From Candidatus Puniceispirillum sp. (GTDB taxonomy: Bacteria > Pseudomonadota > Alphaproteobacteria > Puniceispirillales > Puniceispirillaceae), in NCBI GenBank assembly GCA_016778895.1, contig JADHOR010000008.1, positions 29,065 to 93,064 of the forward strand: a stretch of DNA of 64,000 nt. Direction: 5' to 3'. The position numbers and the translations under genes are program-made. The notes under the pieces were generated by a model. It was not told the origin of the DNA. It saw only the letters and a list, made by a program, of their open reading frames with translations, and ran no database searches. Within the stretch, counting starts at the first letter, position 1; every line of letters begins with the position of its first letter. Positions 19,960 through 29,458 of this stretch are shown one piece after another.

Positions 19960-20517
19960 ATGTTTATTCAAACTCAGGATACGCCGAACCCGGCGACTTT
20001 GAAATTCATCCCCGGTGTTCCGGTGATGGCACAGGGAACCGCTGATTTTGCCGACCCTGATAGCACCAAAACATCACCATTGGCGCGCCGCCTTTTCCAG
20101 ATTGATGGTGTAACGGCGGTTTTCCTTGGGGCTGATTTTGTCGCGGTGACTAAGGCCGAAGGTCTTGATTGGTTTGCCCTTAAGCCGAGCATTCTTGCCG
20201 GCATTATGGAGCATTATGCCTCGGGCCTGCCACTCATTGAGAAAGACGCTGATCTAGCTGATCCGCACGCCGAAGATGGTGATAGCGATACGGTACAACA
20301 GATCAAACAGCTGTTGGATTCGCGCGTCCGTCCAGCGGTTGCAATGGATGGTGGTGATATTGTGTTTCAGGGATTTGAAGATGGTGTTGTGACCCTGCAG
20401 ATGCGCGGTGCCTGTCAGGGTTGCCCAAGCTCGACAGCGACATTGAAAATGGGCATTGAGAATATGCTCCGCCACTATATCCCAGAAGTTCGCGAGGTTC
20501 GTGCGGCCGAGCTGTAA
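19960..20517 (+). CDS. nfuA: NfuA/Nfu1-type Fe-S cluster carrier protein
   Basis: Carries [4Fe-4S] clusters to target enzymes. The 185-residue protein has the Nfu N-terminal domain (MFIQTQDTPNPATLKFIPG…, ~1-90) and a C-terminal NifU domain with the cluster-binding CQGC at residues 152-155 (MRGACQGCPSSTATLKMGIE). This is the mitochondrial Nfu1-like arrangement typical of alphaproteobacteria. AGAAGG precedes the ATG. The leader contains small inverted repeats (GCCC…GGGC near 19904; GATAG…CTATC near 19925) and the structured RNA candidate, so it may be regulated at the RNA level. Confidence 0.93.
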   Translation: MFIQTQDTPNPATLKFIPGVPVMAQGTADFADPDSTKTSPLARRLFQIDGVTAVFLGADFVAVTKAEGLDWFALKPSILAGIMEHYASGLPLIEKDADLADPHAEDGDSDTVQQIKQLLDSRVRPAVAMDGGDIVFQGFEDGVVTLQMRGACQGCPSSTATLKMGIENMLRHYIPEVREVRAAEL

Positions 20518-20545
20518 GCTGGAATAGCGTATAATCGCATCGTTG

Positions 20546-21505
20546 ATGTCCATGCTTAGGGTTCAGTTCGTGGTAGCGTTTATTTCCAATTTCTTTACTG
20601 ACCGGTGGATCGTTTTGATCGCGGGTTTGTTGGTGGTCATTGGGTTTACGGGCCCCGGTATTTTCGGCGTATCACCTCCGCAGTTTTTTGATCCGCGCGC
20701 CGCGCCTGTTATCAGTGAAAAGACGCATTCATCTGACCAGACAGGTGCCGATCAAGGTGATCGGTCAAACGCCGTTCAACGCACCCTAGTTCAACCGGGC
20801 TCTGGTCAGCCCAAATCTGGCGTTTACACACAATTGTTGATTGCGCGCGAATTTATCAATCATATCCCCGAATCACATCTGAGTCTGGCCGGTTCTGAGC
20901 AAAAGGACTCTTTCATTAAAATTGTGCTGCCGTTGATTCTGGCCAGTAATGAGGAAATCATCAAGCGGCGCGAGGCGATCCAGCGGGCGTTTGAAAATAA
21001 TGATCGGGCGGCGTTGGAAAAATGGGCGCATCTTTATAAACTTGACTCAACCAAGCGGGATAATGATGAGTTAACGGCGCGGTTGTTGCGCCGTGCCGAT
21101 ACGGTGCCGGTTGCGCTGGCATTGGCACAGGCGGCGGTCGAGTCTGGATGGGGAACGTCACGCTTTGCGCTGCAGGGCAATGCTCTTTTTGGCCAGTGGG
21201 CGTGGCGAGAGCATGCCGGCATCCGACCATTGGAGGCAACGAATAAACGGGCGGTGGTGCGTAGCTTTGGAACCCTGCTTGGGTCAGTTCGTGCCTATAT
21301 GCATAATCTGAATACGCATTATCAATACAAAGAATTTCGCGCGTCGCGTGCTGGCCTACGCGACCGCCCAAGAATTGGCGAGTCAAGAATTTTGGTCAAA
21401 TATCTTGATCGCTATGCCGAAATTGGTGACGCCTATGTAAAAAAGCTCGAGACGCTTATCCGGGTGAATGATCTCAGCAGGTTTGCACGTGCGTCGCTGA
21501 ATTAG
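20546..21505 (+). CDS. Bax-like glucosaminidase-domain protein
   Basis: A 319-residue membrane-anchored or secreted protein. One hydrophobic segment (WIVLIAGLLVVIGFTG, ~25-45) acts as a signal anchor. The C-terminal half has the glucosaminidase fold seen in E. coli Bax and N-acetylglucosaminidases: ALAQAAVESGWGTSRFALQGNALFGQW, with the catalytic Glu in AVESGWG, then AYMHNLNTHYQYKEFR. It likely acts on peptidoglycan in the periplasm. Start uncertain: TTG 20543, ATG 20546 or ATG 20552. It follows nfuA closely and converges with the deacetylase gene. Confidence 0.82.
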   Translation: MSMLRVQFVVAFISNFFTDRWIVLIAGLLVVIGFTGPGIFGVSPPQFFDPRAAPVISEKTHSSDQTGADQGDRSNAVQRTLVQPGSGQPKSGVYTQLLIAREFINHIPESHLSLAGSEQKDSFIKIVLPLILASNEEIIKRREAIQRAFENNDRAALEKWAHLYKLDSTKRDNDELTARLLRRADTVPVALALAQAAVESGWGTSRFALQGNALFGQWAWREHAGIRPLEATNKRAVVRSFGTLLGSVRAYMHNLNTHYQYKEFRASRAGLRDRPRIGESRILVKYLDRYAEIGDAYVKKLETLIRVNDLSRFARASLN

Positions 21506-21546
21506 CCGTGTTTCAAATTAGCCGGCTGGTTCCCATTAACAGTGAT

Positions 21547-22593
21547 CTAGGGCACGAGGAATTGTTTGCCAAACCAGCGCCAGCGTCCGTCCGGGCCGGG
21601 CATGGTGCAATTGACCCGGGCGCGTCCAGATGGTAACGGGCCGGGAAATCGCACTTCGGCGCGTGGCCCCAAGCGGGTGACCTCCAGCGCGTTATAGGTG
21701 CTGTTAAAACATTGGAGATTGTTTTGATCCGCTATTTCCAAGGCGAGGGTAAAACCGAAAACAGGCGGATTTTTCGCAATCACCACATCAGCTGGCAGAA
21801 CCTGATTAGCTTTTAGCGGTAAGCCGTTGATCGCAAGTGACAGCCGATCCATTTCGCCATAGCGTTCATTCATCGCAAAACGCGGCAACTCAAAAAACCC
21901 GTCAAACCCGTGAGCGATCCCGGAATTCTGTCCAAAGCCTGCAATAAATCCGGCGGCCTTGACCCGGTCGATTACGGTAAGATTATATTCACCATAAGGA
22001 TAGGCAAATAGATTGGGGCGCATGCCAAGCTCGGTCAGAAAACGCTGGTTTGCCTTGGCAAGCTCGGTATCAACGGCGTCGATGCTGATCTCATGCATAT
22101 GGGGATGACTTGCCGTTTGGCTGCCGATGCCTACGCCGTCAGCCTGCAAAAGTCGCAGCTGGTCCCAGCTCATATAATTGTGATGGTTTTGATCGACTGG
22201 ATTCGTGGCAACAAAAACCGTGAACGGAAACCCCTTTGCTTTTAGACGCGGCCAAGCCTCGGTAAAAACCGATAGATACGCATCATCAATAGTGATGGCG
22301 ACCGTGCGGTCTGGCAGTGGTTTGCCGGTTTGTAAATGTTCGATGATTTTCGCCAGAGGCAGCACCGAGTAATTACCGTCGGATAATTTTTCAAGATGCG
22401 CGTCAAATTGTTCAAGTCGGATATTTGTGCTTGGATATTTGTCTTCACCAAACCGGTGGTACATCAGAATCACGGCATGATCTGCAGCAAACGCCGTTCC
22501 CAAAAATGTCAGGCTAAGGAGCAGAGCAACGCAAAAGCGGCTGCTTAAATTCATCAGCCCATGTCGGATATTTTGACAAAGATTTTTGTCCAT
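21547..22593 (-). CDS. Secreted polysaccharide deacetylase (NodB-like)
   Basis: A 348-residue carbohydrate esterase family 4 protein with an N-terminal signal peptide (NLSSRFCVALLLSLTFLGTA…AFA|ADHA). Motifs: VILMYHRFGE, the metal/catalytic Asp pair TIDDAY, the zinc-binding SHPHMHEI, and the YPYGEYN region. It probably removes acyl groups from a cell-wall or exopolysaccharide sugar. The frame is open further upstream into tsaB territory, but the start at 22593 (or 22554, directly at the signal peptide) is chosen because it gives a proper export signal and leaves room for the divergent tsaB. Confidence 0.82.
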   Translation of the reverse strand: MDKNLCQNIRHGLMNLSSRFCVALLLSLTFLGTAFAADHAVILMYHRFGEDKYPSTNIRLEQFDAHLEKLSDGNYSVLPLAKIIEHLQTGKPLPDRTVAITIDDAYLSVFTEAWPRLKAKGFPFTVFVATNPVDQNHHNYMSWDQLRLLQADGVGIGSQTASHPHMHEISIDAVDTELAKANQRFLTELGMRPNLFAYPYGEYNLTVIDRVKAAGFIAGFGQNSGIAHGFDGFFELPRFAMNERYGEMDRLSLAINGLPLKANQVLPADVVIAKNPPVFGFTLALEIADQNNLQCFNSTYNALEVTRLGPRAEVRFPGPLPSGRARVNCTMPGPDGRWRWFGKQFLVP

Positions 22594-22768
22594 AGCAGAT
22601 TTTTCACCCAAATAATGATACAAGCCAGACTTTACCGGTGCGTTCACTGATGATAGAGCGAACACAGTTAACGCGTCTTGGCAAAATGATGCAACCGGAT
22701 AACCGCACATAGACGACCCAGATAAAAAGCCAGACAGTAAGCCAGACAAAGAGATAGGCCGTTTGAAA

Positions 22769-23494
22769 ATGTCGACAAGCCCAGACAAATCGCCAGTCAT
22801 ATTAGCCTTTGAAGGCAGCACTAATAAATTATCCGTCGCTTTATATGCTGACGGGCAGGTTCGGGCAATGAAAACGTCCGAGGCTGGCTTTGGTCAGGCC
22901 GCATCAATAGTGCCATTGGCGGTTTCGACATTGGCCGAAGCAGCGGTTGATTTCACCGCGCTTAGCCATGTTGCCGCAGGGCGGGGGCCGGGATCATTCA
23001 CCGGTTTGCGAGTCTCGTTGGCAGCGGCAAAAGGGGTGTCTCTTGCGCATGATCTTCCGGGGCTTGGCATCTCTGGTCTTGAAGCGCTGGCGTTTGCATC
23101 GGCTGCTAATGCACATGGCCAGCCGATTCTATGCCTTGCCGATACCCGGCGTGGCAATGTCTATGCACAGTTTTTTGCTGGTGACGCGACCCCGCATGGT
23201 GATATTTTTGAAGCCCAGATTGCACAATTACCGTTATTGATACCGTCTGATATAGCGCTCGATAATGGTTTTTTGCTTGCTGGTTTTGGCACAGATGAGG
23301 CGGAAAATGCTTTTGGGGCGGCGGATATTGTGACTTCGTTGGCGCGGGTAAATGGCACCGGTTTGGCTATTGATGCGGCGATGATCGCACAGCTAGCTGC
23401 GCATAATCTCAAAGTTGGTATCGTTGCCCCATTAACCCCGCTTTATCTTGCTGATCCGCGCCTTGGGCCAAAGAAGCAAGCGCCGGTTAAATGA
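22769..23494 (+). CDS. tsaB: tRNA threonylcarbamoyladenosine biosynthesis protein TsaB
   Basis: Partner of TsaD in making the t6A37 modification of ANN-decoding tRNAs. The 241-residue protein begins VILAFEGSTNKLSVAL and has the conserved GRGPGSFTGLRVSLAAAKG, both standard for TsaB. ATG 22769 or TTG 22763 could start it. Its stop overlaps the rimI start (ATGA), the usual tsaB-rimI pairing. It is divergent from the deacetylase gene. Confidence 0.93.
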   Translation: MSTSPDKSPVILAFEGSTNKLSVALYADGQVRAMKTSEAGFGQAASIVPLAVSTLAEAAVDFTALSHVAAGRGPGSFTGLRVSLAAAKGVSLAHDLPGLGISGLEALAFASAANAHGQPILCLADTRRGNVYAQFFAGDATPHGDIFEAQIAQLPLLIPSDIALDNGFLLAGFGTDEAENAFGAADIVTSLARVNGTGLAIDAAMIAQLAAHNLKVGIVAPLTPLYLADPRLGPKKQAPVK

Positions 23495-24024
23495 CCTGCC
23501 GTATGACCGAGGGGTATATAAGACGGCTTATGGAGGCTGATTGCGATGCTGTTGCCGATCTGGAGGCCAGCCTGTTTGCAACTGCGCTCGATCAGGCGCG
23601 TCTCTTTGCGTTGTTGACGAACCCGGTTTTTTATGGGCTTGTTAAAATTGTGGCTGACGATAGCAGCCCCGGCCCGGCACCTGCGGTACCGTCGGGCCAG
23701 CATCTTACCCGCTCTGGTCTTGCTGGTTATATTCTGGCTACGATCATCGCGGATCAAGCGGAGATCATATCGATTGCGGTTGACCCAAGTAAGCAGGGGC
23801 GCGGTATTGGCAGCGATCTTTTACAGCAGTTTCTGGCGCATTGTCGGACTTTTGATGTGGCTGTGGTGATGCTTGAGGCGGCAGCGGATAATCTGCCCGC
23901 GCTTGGGCTTTATCGCCAGCATGGTTTCGCCGAATTTGGCCTTCGCAAGGACTATTATCGCCGCGGCGATCAGAAAGCCGACGCCATTATGATGAAGTGT
24001 CGCATATCCGAGGCTTTTTCTTGA
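23491..24024 (+). CDS. rimI: Ribosomal-protein-alanine N-acetyltransferase RimI (GNAT family)
   Basis: GNAT acetyltransferase that, in the family prototype, acetylates the N terminus of ribosomal protein S18. The 177-residue protein has the acetyl-CoA-binding VDPSKQGRGIGSDLLQQFL (Q/RxxGxG/A loop) and the C-terminal ALGLYRQHGFAEFGLRKDYY typical of RimI. It is translationally coupled to tsaB by an ATGA overlap. Substrate identity is inferred from context. Confidence 0.88.
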   Translation: MTCRMTEGYIRRLMEADCDAVADLEASLFATALDQARLFALLTNPVFYGLVKIVADDSSPGPAPAVPSGQHLTRSGLAGYILATIIADQAEIISIAVDPSKQGRGIGSDLLQQFLAHCRTFDVAVVMLEAAADNLPALGLYRQHGFAEFGLRKDYYRRGDQKADAIMMKCRISEAFS

Positions 24025-24090
24025 CCACCTTTGCTTCAAAGCGGTACAAGGGGTCTTGGATTCGCACTGCTGAAATGTGACAACGCGCTC

Positions 24091-25446
24091 TTGACTAAAA
24101 AACTCTTTATCAAAACCTACGGCTGTCAGATGAATGTCTACGATTCTGACCGTATGACTGATGTTCTCGCAACGCTTGGTTATGCGCCAACCGATATGGT
24201 TGATGGCGCTGATATGGTGATCCTTAACACCTGCCACATTCGTGAAAAAGCCTCGGAAAAAGTATTTTCCGAACTTGGCCGGTTGCGACAGTTAAAAGAG
24301 CGTATGGCTGATCAGCAAGGCCGAAAAATGACAATTGCGGTTGCCGGATGCGTGGCTCAGGCCGAAGGCGAGGAGATTACCCGCCGTGCCCCATGGGTTG
24401 ATATCGTTGTTGGGCCGCAAACCTATCACCGCCTGCCTGAATTGGTTGGTCAGCTTGATCCGGCTAGCCGCAACCGGATTATTGACACTGATTTCCCCGA
24501 GGAGGTAAAATTCGACTTTCTGCCGGGCGAGCATGCGCCGCGCGGCCCCGCAGCATTCCTGAGTGTTCAGGAAGGCTGTGACAAGTTTTGTGCCTTTTGC
24601 GTTGTGCCTTACACACGCGGCGCTGAGTTTTCGCGCCCGGTTAAAACTGTTCTTGAAGAAGCAAAACGGCTGGTTACCAGCGGGACGCGTGAGCTGACGC
24701 TTCTTGGGCAAAATGTAAACGCCTACCATGGTGCCCATGACAGCGGAAAAGACTGGAGCCTTGGCCGATTAATCCGGGCGCTTGCCGAGGTCGACGGGCT
24801 TGAGCGGATCCGCTACACGACCTCGCATCCGCTGGATATGAATGATGAATTGATTGCGGCGCATGGCGATGTACCGCAACTGATGCCGTATCTGCACTTA
24901 CCCATTCAGTCAGGATCAAATCATATTCTGCAGGAAATGAATCGCCGGCATACCAGCGATGTGTATCTGGCGGTCATTGACAAGCTGCGCAACGTGCGGC
25001 CTGATATTGCCATGTCGGGTGATTTTATCGTTGGTTTTCCGGGTGAAAGTGACGCTGATTTTGCTGAAACATTGGCGCTTGTCAGCAAGGTTGGCTATGC
25101 GTCTGCCTATTCGTTTAAATACAGTCCGCGCCCGGGAACACCGGCGGCCAATGCCGATGTTCAGGTTGCGGAAGCGGTCAAGTCAGAACGGCTTGAGGGC
25201 CTGCAGCAATTGCTAAATGCCCAGCAATTTGCCTTCAATAAATCGACTGAAGACCGTGTTGTTGATGTGCTGGTTGAGCGCGCCGGTGGCCGCGATGGCC
25301 AAATGGCTGGCCGCAGCCCCTATATGCAGGCGGTAAATTTCATTGGAACTGCCGATCAGATTGGCCAGATTGTTCCCTGCCGCCTGTCGGCTGCGCGCCA
25401 GAACAGCATGACTGGCGAAATCGTCAATTTAAAGGGGGCGGCGTGA
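24091..25446 (+). CDS. miaB: tRNA-2-methylthio-N6-dimethylallyladenosine synthase MiaB
   Basis: Radical-SAM methylthiotransferase acting on i6A37 of tRNA. In the 451-residue form, the N-terminal cluster cysteines are Cys12 (TYGCQMN), Cys48 ([10 protein letters not shown]) and Cys87 (VAGCVAQ); the radical-SAM cluster is C163xxxC167xxC170 ([16 protein letters not shown]), followed by a C-terminal TRAM domain. No in-frame ATG exists at the N terminus; TTG at 24091 gives the family-standard [15 protein letters not shown], while TTG at 24031 would add 20 unsupported residues. Its stop overlaps the phoH GTG (GTGA). Confidence 0.93.
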   Translation: MTKKLFIKTYGCQMNVYDSDRMTDVLATLGYAPTDMVDGADMVILNTCHIREKASEKVFSELGRLRQLKERMADQQGRKMTIAVAGCVAQAEGEEITRRAPWVDIVVGPQTYHRLPELVGQLDPASRNRIIDTDFPEEVKFDFLPGEHAPRGPAAFLSVQEGCDKFCAFCVVPYTRGAEFSRPVKTVLEEAKRLVTSGTRELTLLGQNVNAYHGAHDSGKDWSLGRLIRALAEVDGLERIRYTTSHPLDMNDELIAAHGDVPQLMPYLHLPIQSGSNHILQEMNRRHTSDVYLAVIDKLRNVRPDIAMSGDFIVGFPGESDADFAETLALVSKVGYASAYSFKYSPRPGTPAANADVQVAEAVKSERLEGLQQLLNAQQFAFNKSTEDRVVDVLVERAGGRDGQMAGRSPYMQAVNFIGTADQIGQIVPCRLSAARQNSMTGEIVNLKGAA

Positions 25447-26423
25447 ACGCGGCAAAGGCCAATAGCATCCGAATGGAATTCGAGAATAATGGCGTTCTTG
25501 CGCTTTTGTCAGGTGAACATAACCAGCATCTGGTGCATATCGAAAAGACACTTGATGTCGCGCTTGATTCCTTTGGCAATAGTATCAAAATCTCGGGCAA
25601 CGCCAAAGCCAGCAAAACCGCTCGTGCGGTGATCGAGGATCTCTATCGCCGGATCGCCAGTGGTAAAAATACCGACATTGACAAATCTATGGTTGATGAC
25701 GCGCTGCGATGGGCAGTTAACGGGCATCAGGCTGAGGCGGTGACGGCAGGTGAGTCGTTTGAAACCTGGAAAAAGAAAATCGTTGCCAAGACCAAGGGCC
25801 AGAATGACTATCTAAAACTATTGCGCAGTAATGAAGTGGTGTTTGGTCTTGGTCCGGCTGGAACCGGCAAGACTTATATGGCGGTTGCACGTGCTGTAGA
25901 AGCGCTGAAAAAGCGTGAGGTTGAACGTATTATTCTGTCACGGCCGGCTGTTGAAGCTGGCGAACGTCTTGGCTTTTTGCCCGGTGACATGAAAGAAAAA
26001 GTCGATCCATATTTGCGACCACTTTATGACGCGCTTTATGACATGATGCCAGCCGATAAGGTTGATCGGATGCTGGCTAGCGGTGAAATTGAAATTGCCC
26101 CGCTGGCCTTTATGCGCGGCCGTACGCTGACTGCCGCACATGTGATTATTGACGAGGCGCAAAATACCACGCCGGTACAAATGAAAATGGTTTTAACTCG
26201 GCTTGGACAAGATTCGCACATGGTGATTACGGGCGATCTAAGCCAGATTGACCTGCCAGCAGGGCAGCCCTCCGGTCTTGCCGAGGCAGTGTCCCTTCTT
26301 GATAACATCCAAGGCGTTGGCATTATCCATCTATCTGGCGAAGACGTTGTTCGTCATCCGGTGGTTGCACGTATACTGCAGGCTTATGAGGCTGGACAAA
26401 AGCGGCAGAATACGTCCAAATAG
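25443..26423 (+). CDS. phoH: PhoH-like ATPase (YbeZ)
   Basis: Cytoplasmic P-loop ATPase of the PhoH/YbeZ family, 326 residues, with an N-terminal RNA-binding-like region and Walker [10 protein letters not shown], then the PhoH signature around [18 protein letters not shown] and Walker B-like [18 protein letters not shown]. It almost always sits next to ybeY, with which it works in ribosome/rRNA quality control in E. coli. The start is GTG overlapping the miaB stop, with AAGGGGG just upstream. Confidence 0.93.
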   Translation: MNAAKANSIRMEFENNGVLALLSGEHNQHLVHIEKTLDVALDSFGNSIKISGNAKASKTARAVIEDLYRRIASGKNTDIDKSMVDDALRWAVNGHQAEAVTAGESFETWKKKIVAKTKGQNDYLKLLRSNEVVFGLGPAGTGKTYMAVARAVEALKKREVERIILSRPAVEAGERLGFLPGDMKEKVDPYLRPLYDALYDMMPADKVDRMLASGEIEIAPLAFMRGRTLTAAHVIIDEAQNTTPVQMKMVLTRLGQDSHMVITGDLSQIDLPAGQPSGLAEAVSLLDNIQGVGIIHLSGEDVVRHPVVARILQAYEAGQKRQNTSK

Positions 26424-26480
26424 GGAGCCAACATTCACGCCAAAACTGGCGGGATGTTTATGAAGGAACGAAAATAGCTC

Positions 26481-27089
26481 ATGACGAGGGAAATGAATAA
26501 AGACGACAGCGCTCTGGAACCCGACAGTCCGGAGCGTGATCAATTTTTGAGTGATGAATGGGAATCTGATGATGGCGCGCTGATTGAGGTGAGCCTCGAC
26601 CCGTCTAGCTGGCACAATTCTCTTATTAATGACCTAAAACATCGTGGACCGGTGATGCTTCATCATATCGCGGAGCGCCTATTGCTTGAGCAGCCATTGG
26701 TCAGCCTATTGCTATGCAGTGATGATGATATGCGGTTGATGAATTTTCAGCATCGTGGCTTTGATAAGGCCACTAATGTGCTGTCTTTTCCGGTTGGTGA
26801 TGATTTTGTTGTTCCAGATGATGTGCCGGATATGGAAAGTGGCCTTGGCGATATTGCAATTGCTGGCGAGACGGTAATGCGTGAGGCCGCCGAGGCGGGC
26901 ATTCCGGCTGGCGATCATTTGCTGCATCTATTTACTCATGGTGTTTTGCATTTGCTTGGATATGATCATATTGAACCTGCAATGGCTTATGAAATGGAAG
27001 AGCTGGAAATCGTCCTGCTTGGTCAGATGAAGGTCGCCAACCCCTATCATGAAGACGGTTTGCTTCTTGGAACGCGGGAGGCTGGATAA
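26481..27089 (+). CDS. ybeY: Endoribonuclease YbeY (rRNA maturation factor)
   Basis: Zinc-dependent RNase needed for 16S rRNA 3'-end maturation and ribosome quality control. The zinc site HGVLHLLGYDH is present near residue 155, together with the upstream NVLSFPVGD motif. At 202 residues it is longer than E. coli YbeY because of an acidic N-terminal extension (~45 residues). The start may instead be ATG 26493. Its TAA shares one base with the ATG of the next gene. Confidence 0.94.
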   Translation: MTREMNKDDSALEPDSPERDQFLSDEWESDDGALIEVSLDPSSWHNSLINDLKHRGPVMLHHIAERLLLEQPLVSLLLCSDDDMRLMNFQHRGFDKATNVLSFPVGDDFVVPDDVPDMESGLGDIAIAGETVMREAAEAGIPAGDHLLHLFTHGVLHLLGYDHIEPAMAYEMEELEIVLLGQMKVANPYHEDGLLLGTREAG

Positions 27090-27937
27090 TGGCGCCGTTT
27101 TTTGGTAAGTTTTTTCCAGTCTTTGCCCGGCCGTCAACACGCCGCGAAGAATTAACCGAACTGCTGCAAGAATCGCTTGATGATAAGACCAGCTTTGACA
27201 GCCATGAAGGCACATTGCTGAAAAATTTTCTCGGGCTTCGTGATATTACTGCCGCTGATGTAATGATTCCGCGCGCTGATATTGTTTCGGTGGCATTGGC
27301 TGATGGGTTTGATGATATCATCCGGCAAATGAGTGACGCCAACCACAGCCGCGTGCCGGTCTATCGTGACACGCTGGATGATGTTGCCGGCATTATTCAT
27401 ATCAAGGATTTGTTTGCACATCTTCGCAATGGTCATACGCCCGCTGTTGAGAGCCTGCTGCGGCCAGCTCTGTTTATTTCACCAACAATCCGGCTGCTTG
27501 ATCTGCTGCATGAAATGCGTCTGCGCCGCCGTCATCTGGCATTGGTTGTTGATGAATTTGGCGGGGTTGACGGCTTGATCACGATCGAGGATCTGGTTGA
27601 AGAGATCGTTGGTGAAATTGAAGATGAACATGACGAAACGACGCAATTGCGGTTTGAGCAAAAGGGCGATGGTACGGCCATTGCGGATGCGCGTGTAGAG
27701 GTTGAAATGCTGGAGGCGATTACCGGTCCCTTGCTGGATGATGACGAGCGTGATGAGATAGATACGCTTGGCGGATTGGTATGTGCTCATGCGGGCCGTG
27801 TTCCGGGCCGGGGTGAGGTTGTCCGGCATCGTGGTGGGTTGCAGTTTGAAATTTTGGAGGGCGATCCGCGCCGTATAACATTGTTGAAACTTCGTGGATT
27901 ACCGCGTGTTAAAGCCAGCACAGCAAAACAATATTAG
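27089..27937 (+). CDS. corC: CorC/TlyC-type CBS-domain protein
   Basis: A 282-residue soluble member of the hemolysin-C/CorC family. Two CBS domains span ~60-185 (MIPRADIVSVALAD…SRVPVYRDTLDDVAGIIHIKDLF; LALVVDEFGGVDGLITIEDLVEEIVGEI), followed by the CorC_HlyC transporter-associated domain. CorC is linked to magnesium/cobalt efflux in E. coli; the molecular role here is not established. It sits between ybeY and lnt, the standard position. Confidence 0.92.
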   Translation: MAPFFGKFFPVFARPSTRREELTELLQESLDDKTSFDSHEGTLLKNFLGLRDITAADVMIPRADIVSVALADGFDDIIRQMSDANHSRVPVYRDTLDDVAGIIHIKDLFAHLRNGHTPAVESLLRPALFISPTIRLLDLLHEMRLRRRHLALVVDEFGGVDGLITIEDLVEEIVGEIEDEHDETTQLRFEQKGDGTAIADARVEVEMLEAITGPLLDDDERDEIDTLGGLVCAHAGRVPGRGEVVRHRGGLQFEILEGDPRRITLLKLRGLPRVKASTAKQY

Positions 27938-29426
27938 GCGCCAGCTCCGTCCGTTTGTCGGACAGTTTTTTGCCGGTGCATTTGCCAGCCTTTCCCTGCC
28001 GCCATTATTTTTAATACCTGCAATCTTTGCCCTATCACTGCCGCTGCTTGCCTATCTGAAGGCGGAAAGCCGTCGTGATGCAATGATGATTATCGGCGCG
28101 GCTGGTATGGGCTGGTTTCTGACGTCAACCTATTGGGTGTCAAATTCGCTTATTGTTGAGACAGCGTCGCTATGGTTTGCCGCTCCTTTCATTGCATTGG
28201 CATTGGCGCTGATTTTGACGTTATTCTGGGCAGTTGCGGCGGCTGTTGCTTGGTCTTTTGGCGGTTCGCTGGTGGCGCGCCTGTTTTGGTTTGTCGCAAT
28301 GTTTGGTCTGGCTGAATGGAGCCGCGGCTTTATAGCAACCGGATTTCCGTGGAACCTGACGGGAGGTTTGTTTTCGTTCGACCCTGCCAGTCTGCAAGCT
28401 GCGAGTGTACTTGGCGTTTATGGGCTATCTGTCATTGCCATGCTTTTTGCGCTTGCGCCAGCCTTTTGGGTGCTTGGCAGTCGGCGCCTTGCTGCAACAT
28501 TCCTGATTTTGCCGCTGATTATGACGGGGTTTGGTGCGGTTCGCCTTGCGCGCGCCCCGGTAATCCAACAGTCTGCAGCGCCCATGGTAAGACTTGTTCA
28601 GCCGGCAATTGCACAAGCCGATAAATGGAACCCTGCCATGCGGCAAGCGCATCTAGATCGGCTGGTCACCCTGTCACGCAACGGGCAGTCGGTTCCAAAA
28701 CTGGTAATCTGGCCCGAGACAGCGTTTGTCGGGTTGGCAGATCGCAATGAGGCATTGCTGAAAACGACCATCGGCGGCGCGATTGACAAGGGTGCAACGC
28801 TCATCACCGGCATCCCCCGATTGGGGCGCAATGGTCGTTTGTTAAATTCGGCAATGATGTTTGATCATGATGCGGCAATTAAGGGCATTTATGACAAGCG
28901 CCATCTGGTCCCGTTTGGTGAATATATGCCTTTCCGCAAATGGTTGAGCTTTTTAAACCCGATTGTGGGCCCTGTCGATTTTGCCCCAGGTGTGGCAAAT
29001 ACACTGATGCGCCTTGAGCGCTTTGGGGCGATGCAGATCTTGATTTGTTATGAAGTGATTTTTGCTGGCGCAGTGGTTTTAGCAGAAATGCGCCCAGATC
29101 TGTTGATCAATATTACCAACGATGCCTGGTTCGGTGTTAGCGCTGGGCCGTGGCAGCATCTTGCGCAAGCACAGATGCGTGCAGTGGAAGAAGGATTACC
29201 ACTTATGCGGGTTGCCAATACCGGCATGAGCGCTGGCTTTGATGCTTACGGCCGGTCTCTAGGCAGGCTAGAGCTGGGGGCATCGGGTGTTCTTGATGTA
29301 TCGCTGCCTGCCGCCCTGCCGCCAACTATATTTGCGCGATTTGGTAATATTGGGTTTTTTAGCCTCATTTTTTTGATGATTGCAGCGGCTGCATGGCTTG
29401 ACCTTAATCGCGCCGTCAGGCAATAG
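27894..29426 (+). CDS. lnt: Apolipoprotein N-acyltransferase
   Basis: Inner-membrane enzyme that adds the third acyl chain to bacterial lipoproteins. The 510-residue protein has 6-7 N-terminal membrane segments and a periplasmic nitrilase-like domain with the catalytic triad: Glu in IWPETAF, Lys in YDKRHLVPFGEYMPF and Cys in ILICYEVIF. A final membrane helix ends the protein. The GTG start overlaps corC by 44 nt; a second GTG 12 nt downstream (27906) is also possible. The lipoprotein encoded at 7107-7709 would be one of its substrates. Confidence 0.93.
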   Translation: MDYRVLKPAQQNNIRRQLRPFVGQFFAGAFASLSLPPLFLIPAIFALSLPLLAYLKAESRRDAMMIIGAAGMGWFLTSTYWVSNSLIVETASLWFAAPFIALALALILTLFWAVAAAVAWSFGGSLVARLFWFVAMFGLAEWSRGFIATGFPWNLTGGLFSFDPASLQAASVLGVYGLSVIAMLFALAPAFWVLGSRRLAATFLILPLIMTGFGAVRLARAPVIQQSAAPMVRLVQPAIAQADKWNPAMRQAHLDRLVTLSRNGQSVPKLVIWPETAFVGLADRNEALLKTTIGGAIDKGATLITGIPRLGRNGRLLNSAMMFDHDAAIKGIYDKRHLVPFGEYMPFRKWLSFLNPIVGPVDFAPGVANTLMRLERFGAMQILICYEVIFAGAVVLAEMRPDLLINITNDAWFGVSAGPWQHLAQAQMRAVEEGLPLMRVANTGMSAGFDAYGRSLGRLELGASGVLDVSLPAALPPTIFARFGNIGFFSLIFLMIAAAAWLDLNRAVRQ

Positions 29427-29458
29427 GTAATCCCTATCAAAAGCAAGGAAACTAGCGC

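Noticed and set aside
22594..22821. N-terminal extension of 76 residues on the polysaccharide deacetylase.
   Set aside because: It would overlap tsaB, bury the signal peptide inside the protein, and has no family similarity; the start at 22593 is more reasonable.
29427..29458. SAM-II riboswitch upstream of metK.
   Set aside because: Only 32 nt lie between lnt and metK, too short for the aptamer, and no matching motif is present.
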